Part shown: positions 49,401 to 60,195 of the stretch, in pieces
Layout: each line of letters begins with the position of its first letter
How positions within the stretch are numbered: position 1 is the stretch's first letter
NCBI RefSeq assembly: GCF_011397635.1
Contig: NC_064756.1
Coordinates: 18,008,907 to 18,072,906 of the forward strand
Direction: 5' to 3'
DNA length: 64,000 bases
DNA from: Epinephelus fuscoguttatus
Lineage: Eukaryota; Chordata; Actinopteri; Perciformes; Serranidae
Position numbers and translations under genes: made by a program
Notes under the pieces: generated by a model
The model's input: the letters and a program-made list of their open reading frames with translations, nothing else
Databases searched by the model: none
Told to the model about the DNA's origin: nothing

Positions 49401-52400
49401 AAAATGTTAGCTTGTATCTCAATACCTCTTGAATTACCGACCATGTCTGTGGCATTCAGCTCATAGCCTATTTAATGCTTCTGAATGTAGTATATTGTGG
49501 GTGCTATTTTCTATTTCACAAGAGTTTTTCCCAGTTTAAAGAAAAAAAAGAATACCGCCAGTCTTATCCTGTAATATAATGAATATGATCAAATGAAAGT
49601 CAGTAACATTGATCTTAACGTCTCCAAAAAAGTAAATGCAACTTACTGTACGTAACTCATATTTATGACACTGCAAGTAAACATCCAAGCTCGCAAAGTT
49701 ACCAAAGGCAGCCAAAGTCCCCGATTACAAACAGAAAACATTTTAGCAGCTGGAGATGGCTTTTTGTTTTTGTTGTTTTTAATGAGAATTAAGCCTTTTG
49801 TCCTTCTAGGCACCTGACGTTTTTGTCGGGGTGCTCTGAACTCTGACAAAAATGGCATCTTTTTTCCCATTGTTCAATCAGATGATTTAAGAATTTACAG
49901 TTGGTCATGCTAAAGTATGCCTGGAAACGGAAAACATCGAGGGGAAGCTCCTGGACCAGCTGGTGGTACTCCCCTGATCCACCCTCTTTTTTAGGGTCTC
50001 ATGTACCCACACAGATCTCTGAACTATTTGCTGACAACCTCTCACCCTCAGCCAGAGCTACAACAAGTACCCTCTGCCTGTTCATTTTAGTAACTAGCTA
50101 CTAATTACTGTGAAATAAAAGAAAATAATTAACGGTAGATTGATTACACAGGAAGGTTAATGTAAGTACATGATGGGGTGGTTGTCTGTCAACAATTAAA
50201 AGGTGTAGCAAGCATTTTTTTTGCACTAATGGCATTCAATTAAAAAAAAAAAAAAAGGCAGTGTGGTGCGCCTCATGTTTTGCAACATGCAAAACGCTTT
50301 CCGGCTTTCCGTGTGATTGCCGCCTAAGGGTGATGGTTGACCTTGACAGAGACTGGCCTGAGGATGGACATAAATAAATCATATCCTGTATTCCCTTTAC
50401 ATTCTACGAAATTAACCTAAGAGGTTAAAACTCAACTCTCTCAGTTATGCCTCTTTCCTTTGCTCCCTGCTCAATATACTCATCTTTTTTTCTACAAAAC
50501 AGCAGCTTGTCTTTGTCTGTCTGACGCCACTGTTACATAATGTACTGTTAAATGCAGTTCCACCTGGACACATGACATGTATTAACCTTAATCTTGTCTT
50601 AACAATGAATCTGAGCAAAAAAGGCTCTAAATCCTCTGAAGGTGGATCATCACATGATGAAAAGCGTCAGTTCTACCTTTTTTTTCTTCCACAGCAAGTG
50701 TATATTCAGTTGATGTATGGAGCACGTGCTTTTCCTTTAGTAACATAACTGTTTTGTATTACATACTGTTCAGAGACAGGGTAAAATACAGCAATGGTAA
50801 CTACAGAAAAAAATGTTTCCTGCAATGATGTCAATCAAGCAACCTTTGTGGGGTTGTGTTGGGTGAATACAGTGCGCACAGCGTGACATATGCATCATAT
50901 CTCAACAACATAAAATGGAGAAAGAGGAAAAAAAGAGGTCACATGTAGAGGAAAGGGAATAGGTAAGTCAGAGAGTGAGACAGAGAGTAGACTGCAGTTA
51001 CAACACATGGCAGTTGCAAACCAACACACACACACACTCAGAAGCATATGGTACATAAATAGAACAAAACATCACATGCATACACCCACACAGCACACAT
51101 AGGCACATATAACCATCTCCCACTGTAAACACAAATGCATCTACATTAAGAAACGTCCACTGACACTCGTGAGGCTGGCTCCACGGTGCAGCATCTCACT
51201 GCAAATCACAATATAAGTGTATGAATGTACAGAATAATTTATTTTTCTTCTGTCTTTCTCATCGGCAAAGGTCAGTGTAAAACATTCAGGAAGCAGCTTG
51301 TCATCTTCAGCCAGCGCTGACCATCACTTTCACCAGTTAGAACGACCCTAGTTCATATGAGCTGTCACTAATTAAGGTTATTTCTGTGGGTAAATTGATG
51401 ACATGCCAGAAATAAACTTGGCTGTTACTGGTTTGTAAACTATATGTAAGCCTGTGTCAGTACTTGGCCTTAGGTTGTTTATGAGGTAAAAGGCATCTCT
51501 GTAAAACCTCAGTATAAATGTGAGTGGCTGGGTGTTTTTTTTGTTGTTGCCGAGAAGGATATGATTTGTTTTTCTCTCCCATTTTTAAACTAGTTGAACT
51601 TTTATTCATATCATACTTATATTTTATAATGATCAACTTAATAGTTCTGAACCAGGGCGTTAAGCATTTTGATTGCATAGCTTATTAAATTAAAATGTGT
51701 CAAATTTGGAAGGCTACAGCTTATTTCTGTGCATCAGATACAAACTCAATCAACATTTGGGTAAATATAATGATCTGATTGGATTCAATATAACTCAGTA
51801 TTAACGTACTCAAATCGTTGCCAAAGAAACGTCCGCTCAAAGTGGGCAGGAGAGGAGGTCGATAGGATCCAGCAAACACCAGACAACATGGTTTGCGGTG
51901 TCTGTGCTTCTCAAAGCCAGATGCTTTTCAGCAACATTTACAATCTTTTCCTGACCACAACTAAGTAGTTTTGTTGCCTAAACTACTTAGTTTACTGTTG
52001 ATCCCTTCGGTGTCAAAATACAACACAGTAAGGCCAGGGCTTCTGCCCAAGTGGCAGAATATGACGAGTTGGGATGAGATCATGTTAAATAATGGGAATC
52101 ATGTGCCAAATGGTGAGGCTGTGGGGAGATGCTGAAGAACATTGACATGACATTTCTGGGAGCACATCAAACAACTACCCCAAGTGATACAAAGCTAGTA
52201 GCAAAATAATGATTTTTATTTTTTTTTAAAGTGAGGCATCTCTCAATCTATGTCACTCTATGAAAATGACTGAGTAGATTGAGTAAATCCAATCTTCATC
52301 AATCATTCATCTGTCCATTGAGATCACTTATACCTATACCATCTTCCCATTTTCCACATCCATCCATCTATCCATGTCTAGAAATGGGAATCAAGAACCA

Positions 52401-55400
52401 GTTCCATATTGTCTGATCCATCAGAATCACGTGCCTCAGAGCTTATCTATTCCATTTATCAATGCTGGCATGTTTTTGTACACAAATATCCCCTCATTTC
52501 ACACTATGTTCAGAAATAATAAAACAGTTGCACTGACTGAAAACCTGTATAGGCCTCCTTTTGATTCCATCAATATCAAATTGATAGAGTTTAAATAAAG
52601 GATCAAGCCAATAAGCAAAATTGATAACGCCACTGAAATCCAAAAAATCAAATCAATTTCCAGACCTATCAATGTCCAACACCAAAGTATAGCAAAATAT
52701 GTCAATCACAACACAAACCCTTCCAGTCAATAATATATTTTGTCATCACCATGGCAACCGCACATGACGTGGTCCCTAGTGCTGTAACCTTGACTATCCT
52801 GAAATGATCAATAAAATACAAATACAAACACAAACACATTCAGAACCAGAAAGCCATTTAGATACAGGCACAAACAGATACACAGATGGACAAACTTTCA
52901 ATTAACATATCAGACCAAAGGCAAAGATTGAAGGAAACTGTCCTCAGCAGGAAGGGGTCATGGCTAAACTGGCTACTTCATTTAATTCTACATAAAGTCT
53001 TTAGTGGTTAGCTTAAGGGTGGTCAAACATGAAGTAGATCTTTTGGCAATGCATAGTGGATCTCAATAACATTGTCAAAATGTATTAAACTCTTGTCTTT
53101 GGTGCTGCTCTCTATCACTAATCTCAAAGCTTGTACAAATGTTACAAGCCACTGTTAGCATCTTAATGCATTTTCATAATGCAGTGGCAGCTCAGTGGAT
53201 GGTGCACCTGAACTACAGGGCTTCCTGCAGCGTTTGGTGGAAGAATCAGAAGAATTTGTTACACTTTTAAAGAAATATAATATTAAGCTTATTGAACTTT
53301 GGGGAAAATGAGCAGTGGCTCTACATCACACAACAAAAGCCATGTATTTGATGAGTTTTGTGATTGTTTAAGCTGTCGTAAACTAACAATTGATGACAAC
53401 ATGTGTCAGGATGTGCATGCTTCAGCTCAGCAGGTGACTGATTGTACATCCGTTTCATGGTAATCAGGAAGGCCACGATGGTAGGGACAAAAACCGTCTG
53501 TGTTTTTACAAGTTGGGAAAAGTAGAGACAAACATACAGACTGATAATCATCAATTGGACACACAGTTTACCTTTTATTCTTCCGGGAGAATCCTGAACT
53601 GTACCCACATGTTAATTTTCATGCAAAAACTAAGGTACAGACTCACATCCATTATAAAAAACATTCAGAGGCCAGACCAGAAATGTGGCTACAGTTGGAG
53701 ACAGAGGTTAAAACCACGAGGAGATGAACACGATAAACAGGAGATACATTTTAATATGTAAAATACAGCTGATTAAATGTAAAACAGCACACAGAGATGC
53801 ATGAACAGACAAAGCAAACAAACATACAGATCATAACAAGTCACATGGCCACTAGGGGTGTAAATCACCAGCTTCATCCCGATACGATATTATATCGATT
53901 TGTTTGGATGACGATACGATGTTTGCCGATATCACAAAGTCAAGATACGATTTTGATTCGATTCGATTCAGGAGCCTGCGATCGATATGATACAATATCA
54001 TATGCCCATCTAACACAATCATTTACATCAACTCACAAAAACAACTAGAATATGATTTGACCATTTTATTTCTGAGCTCTGTTTGTTGTTTGAGCGGAGG
54101 CACGCTTGCCCAGAAATGGTGACACAGACGTGCTATGTGAATTTCAAAATAAATGTGTACCTTTAAGATGACGATATGGATCGATGTTTTCATTTTTCAT
54201 CGATATAATCTGATCGTTAATCAATGAATTGATGTATCGATGTGGATCGATGTATTGTTACACCCCTAGTGGCCACGTAATCTAAACTTATGCTATGAAC
54301 GCAAACTATGAACATGTAAAATACAGAAAGAAAGGGAATTCATCTAGTCTGTGTCGCAAAAGATAAAACTTACCTTGATAGGCTTCCCATCAGGCGTCAA
54401 CACTTCCTCGGAAAGCTCCATCATCTTCAGAGCCATGTGTGCAATTGGCTTCGCGTGACTATCAACCTTCTTGTGAAGTCCTCCTGCCACACAATAGGCA
54501 TCGCCTATTGTTTCAATCTGTGTGAGAAATGAAGGAGGAAGGGCAGAAACTAAAATGAATTAGTCTGGCTTTGAGTGTAATACACTGATGTGTGAAACTA
54601 TGTAGCCATTCAATCACTTATGCCATCTCCACTGAGTAGCAGAAATTAAAAGCACTCCTTCATTCCTCTTGTAATGTAAGAACTACAGTGTCTGACTGTT
54701 TCTCTCTCTTGGCCTGCATCGTTCACAGTAAGAGGTGGTGAGCATTTGGAGAGGATCTCAGGAAAGCCACTTACAGCACCTTGCACTGTTTGTGACCTAG
54801 TCTGAGAGGCCAGAAAACCCAAACATAAAAGGAATTTCTATTGATTCATCTTTTGCCACAGCAACTATCACAAGGTCCCTGAAATTCAGCCTCACCTTTA
54901 CCATGTATCATCACAGAAATATGGCCCATAATCACAAAATCTTCCACCTCACTAGATGTTTTTCGATTTAGTTAATAGTTTGACTGCAATTTATAAAACA
55001 CAAGACAAATGGTTTTTTCCCATTATTATCATTTATAAGTAAATATGGAATAATTCACCCACAAAATTTGTATATAAATTACTCACCTCATGTTACCTTG
55101 AATTCATAACGAAAATTTTTATTATTACTCCCACATGCCTCCACAGTGAACGAATAATCAAAAAATGGATAAAGTTCTTGATGATTGATATTTTGGAGTA
55201 AATGGGAGTTTAAAACACATCTGCATTAACAGCCTCATGCACAGATGAGTAGTGTGTCTTGGCATTTGAACTTTGCTCAGTGGAATGCACAAGCAGAGTT
55301 CAAACACAGGTACTTGCCCAGGTGCACTACTTGTATACGTGTGTTTTGAATAGCCTAGTAAGGTTTGGGAAGTACTGATCATACGACTTGACAAATGAGA

Positions 55401-58400
55401 CTCAGATTATCCTGCATGAGTAGCGAGAGGGTTTTGCTGTTGTTCAACGTGGCCTCCTTCATTTCAATTCATCAAGAATTTTCTCTGCTTCTGGATTCTT
55501 TGTTCACCGTGGAGGCATGTCAGAAAATTTAACGTAACACAGGGTGAGTAATTGATATACAAATGATCATTTTGTGGATGAAGTATTCCTTTAAACATAA
55601 ATGGTTGACGCATTTTAGTGTGCTAAAGTTAGCTTTAAGCTAAAAATGGGTGTGAAATGTTAATGGTTTGGTAGGGAGAGATGCTTGGATTAATCCAGTG
55701 CCATCATTATTATCTGAACTTCATGACAAATTATTTGTGGCTTGTTTATGCTGCAGATGAGAGACCATGTCACTCAGGGCCTAATTCACAAAGAATGAAC
55801 TGCGGCCGCTGATAGCACCTTGAACTGCACTTCACTTGCACCTGCAGTTTGCGCCGTCTTAACGTCCTATTCACAAAGGACATTGCGCTAATGATATACC
55901 AGCACAAACACGCCCACAAAGTTTGGCAGCTGAGTGCAGTTTGCCCCTGATTTGCCCCTGATTGCAATTAGCCACATGGCATGGCATGGTAAGTGTTTGG
56001 CAAAGTACTGAATACTGTATACCCTCATGTAGTGATGTCTGCTGGTGAGTCAGTCTAGCAGTGTCGGATGGGTTGAGGCTGTGGATTTGACCAAGTTTGA
56101 CCACTTTATCACTATTCCCTCTCACTTGTAGCTGTTTTTTCGTTATCTTTTGAATTTAATATGAATTATGGAACCGTTTTTGTTCACGTTTGTTTCCCCC
56201 GTTTCATAAAATAAATTATTGAAAGTTGCTTTTGAAGTGCGTGACAGAAGTGCGTTTTGAGAACGACCACAGACTGTCACCTGTTCAACGCATCAATATC
56301 TTCGGATGCCATTAAAGTAATAATGATTATAATAATAATGTCAAAATATTATTTACAGACTGATTTAACAGACGATCACTGCTGCCACGATCACTGGAAA
56401 GTCTGGGCGAGAGGCTTCCACAGAGGAGCGCCCAGTTTGCACCAGCTTTCTAAAGACCTTATTTACTTCACTCAAACTGCGTGTGGCTATTAGCGCTGGT
56501 GTTACTGAATTAGACGTTGTTTATCAATGAGGCTCATTTGCATAGAAAGGGGCAATTTTTGCGCCAAATATATGTATATTGCCTCATTTAAATACGTGCA
56601 AATAACACTGGAGCAGCGCAGTTAGTGGAGCATTTCACCCTCTGCGCATGCCTTGTGAATTAGACGGTATCTGTTTGCTCCATTTTTACTGGTTTAGCAG
56701 CTGCAAAAGCCACGCAATCCTTTTGTGAATTCGGCCCTTAATCTTTTAAACAACAGCACAGTGTTTCCCACATACAGTAGGCAATTATGGGGTGCCGTTT
56801 GTAAAGTGTCTCACGCTGAAAATAACATCAACATTTTGCCACATTTAGCTTCAAACAATGTTTAAAAAAGTATTGTGATTTTTTTAACGTCACCTTTTAC
56901 CACATTTACAGCAATATTTGTTAACTTAGAAATATATTAAATAGTTAAATCTAAATATTGAATGTGGCACCTAAATGTTAAATGTTAAATCTAAATATTA
57001 AATCTAAATCTAAATGCTGAATCTAAATCTAAATCTAAATATTAAATCTAAACCTAAATGTTAAATCTAAATGCTAAATATAAATATAAATATAAATGTT
57101 AAATCTAAATATTAAATCTAAATCTAAATCTAAATCTAAATGTTAAATCTAAATCTAAATCTAAATATTAAATCTAAACCTAAATGTTAAATCTAAATGC
57201 TAAATATAAATATAAATATAAATGTTAAATCTAAATATTAAATCTAAATCTAAATCTAAATGTTAAATCTAAATCTAAATCTAAATATTAAATCTAAACC
57301 TAAATGTTAAATATTAAATCTAAACCTAAATGTTAAATCTAAATGCTAAATATAAATATAAATATAAATGTTAAATCTAAATATTAAATCTAAATCTAAA
57401 TCTAAATATTAAATCTAAACCTAAATGTTAAATCTAAATGTTTTGGGTGAAACTAAATATTTAGCTAATATGCAAATTCACACTGCCGGTCACCGGAAGT
57501 ACCAAAATAAAAGCTCGAGATGGTCAGACTGTGTTTATAGAATCAAATAACGAATTAAAACCAACTTATCGGGGGAAATGGACACTTGAACATACATTAG
57601 CGTGATAATAACTACCTAAAATAACAAGAAACGTGTTTGGAGAAATTTTATTTGATGTGTACTTTGAGCTGTTAGTGTCCCTTCTGAGGGAATCACCTTG
57701 TTGTTTACAAATACTTCCGGGTAGAAAACCAGCGGAGTTTAGCTACACACATATATATGCATATCTCACGTTTTTCACGTCACTGTATCACCGTTTAGAC
57801 TAATCTGGTGTTTGTAAAGCCTATAAACACTATGACTGAACAAACATTACTATCACGTTCTGAAATTAATAACATGGTTATCGTAGATTAGCGAGGCTAA
57901 CTGTTAGCTGTTAGCCCCGTTAGCGGTGTCTGTAATGATTCACTAACTCTAAACGGTCCGTGAAGAAAATATTTTTTCCAGCGGATGTCTTAGTTACAAC
58001 ATGATTGAGCTAATTGGAGTAGTTTAATGTCGTATCCGACAACGGGAGACATTTAACAGATGACGTCCTGATAGCTTTGCTGCTGCTGCGGCCACTGATG
58101 CTTTCTAGACGTCGTGATTTCCCAAAACTGAATAAATACCACACATCGCAACACAAAACTGCTTTGCTAGCTCAATCATGTTGTAACTAAGACATCCGCT
58201 GGAAGAAAATATTTTTTTCACGGATCATTTAAGAGTTAATGAGTCATTACAGACACTGCTAACGGGGCTAAGAACTGACGGTTGTTAGCTTAGCTTAGGT
58301 TGTTAATCCCTCCGAAGGGACACTAACAACTCAAAGTACACGTCAAATAAAATTTCTCCAAACACGTTTCTTGTTATTTTAGGTAGTTATTATCACGCTA

Positions 58401-60159
58401 ATGTATGTTCAAGTGTCCATTTCCCCCGATAAGTTGGTTTTAATTCGTTATTTGATTCTATAAACACAGTCTGACCATCTCGAGCTTTTATTTTGGTACT
58501 TCTGGTGACCGGCAGTGTGAATTTGCATATTAGCTAAATATTTAGTTTCACCCAAAACATTTAGATTTAACATTTAGATTTAGATTTAGATTTAATATTT
58601 AGATTTAACATTTATATTTATATTTATATTTAGCATTTAGATTTAACATTTAGATTTAGATTTAATATTTAGATTTAGATTTAGCATTTAGATTTAGATT
58701 TAGATTTAATATTTAGATTTAGATTTAGCATTTAGATTTAGATTTAATATTTAGATTTAACATTTAGATTTAGATTTAGCATTTAGATTTAGATTTAATA
58801 TTTAGATTTAACATTTAACATTTAGGTGCCACATTTAATATTTAGATTTAACTATTTAATATATTTCTAAGTTAACAAATATTGCTGTAAATGTGGTAAA
58901 AGGTGACGTTAAAAAAAATCACAATACTTTTTTAAACATTGTTTGAAGCTAAATGTGGCAAAATGTTGATGTTATTTTCAGCGTGAGACACTTTACAAAC
59001 GGCACCCCATAGGCAATCAGTTTGGGCAACTTACCCCAAAATATTTATCTCCACTGAAAGAGATTTTTTTTATTATATTTATTTGTTTCTGTAAAACATT
59101 GTTATGGAAATACAGTTGACAGTGCAAGATTTAGCCTGAATTTTGACACCGCTTTGACAATCCTAATTTGTTGGCCATAATACTAAGGGAGGTTTTATTC
59201 TCCAAAAGTGCTCCCTTAATGGAATGGTAGCAAGTCGTGAAAAGAGCTCATTCCACAATCTCAACAACAGCTGCATAGACAGATGAATTAAGATTTAAGT
59301 CATGAAGTCATTCCTAGTCCACGTTTGGGCTTATTATGCCAGAGACTGCAGTAATTGAATTACTTCCCAAAGCCAAATTCAAATGCATGTTAATAAAGCA
59401 AAACAAGGAGTTTCATTTTCATGGATGTGTTCACATATTTCCAGTTGAAGGAGTGAGCTAGGTGTCACAGCAGCTACCACAGTCCTTAAAGCAAAAAAGA
59501 AAAATAGATTGCACAAGAGAGGAGAAGGAGAGGAGGGGGAAAGAAAACTAGGAGACAAACTGCTCTCATTTAGGCCTGCCACCGGCTAAATCATTTCGAC
59601 AGTAACCATGACAATGGCAACATATGAGTGCGCCAATCTTCTCACCATGTCCTCCTGTTCCTGCTTTCTCTCTTACACATACACACTCACTCTGCAACTG
59701 CTACACACATAAACACTCTCTGTATCTCCTCTTCTCTTTCTCCAGGCATCTGATACAGTACATGACATTTCTGAGAGATAACACAGGAAAAAAATGCATT
59801 TTTTGAGGGGGGAAAGTGGCAGGTATATGGTGATGTCACAGAGATTGAGGTATAGAGATAGAGAGTAAAGATGATGGTGATGATGGAAAGAAGGAAAGGT
59901 GGAAAGAATTAAAACAAGAAGAAATACTGATCTGATGAGAGAAAGTAAGGATGAAAGGAGGAAGAGATGGCAGCATAGAAATAAAATTCTATTTCTATGG
60001 ACGGTTGCCTACAGTGAAGACTGTAACTAGGCCACACTGTCAGATGGACAATATTGACACATCTTTGTTAAGCTCCCACAGACTGGCCATTAATAAGTTA
60101 CTTTTTCCACAACGCAAGCTCAAGCTTGCCTATTCATGATAGCGCATTCACATGTAGAG

Positions 60160-60195
<36 letters not shown>

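Larger units (their letters stand above)
44718..54373 (-). other. gucy1a2 intron (9.7 kb) with L2 fragment, SINE nest and hAT-like element
   Basis: Recognised pieces are listed separately at 45155-45432, 46428-46488, 47160-48175 and 53853-54268. A long purine-rich (+ strand) tract lies at about 48868-49120. The remainder, notably 49200-53800, shows nothing I can name. Confidence 0.6.
56786..59009. mobile_element. Foldback-type palindromic element, 2.2 kb
   Basis: The left end TATGGGGTGCCGTTTGTAAA is the reverse complement of the right end. The inverted similarity continues through: outer arms (56786-56975 with 58795-59009); hexamer arrays (56976-57437 with 58566-58800); a unique block (57438-57692 with 58307-58562); and an inner block (57912-58019 with 58165-58270). 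The loop is about 58020-58164. An 8-bp direct repeat TAGGCAAT flanks it (56778-56785 and 59010-59017). No coding frame. The build matches foldback elements: very long inverted repeats with internal tandem arrays and a small centre. The superfamily is unknown. Confidence 0.85.

Noticed and set aside
56976..57437. Interstitial telomeric repeat
   Set aside because: The hexamer is TAAATC/GATTTA, not TTAGGG/CCCTAA.
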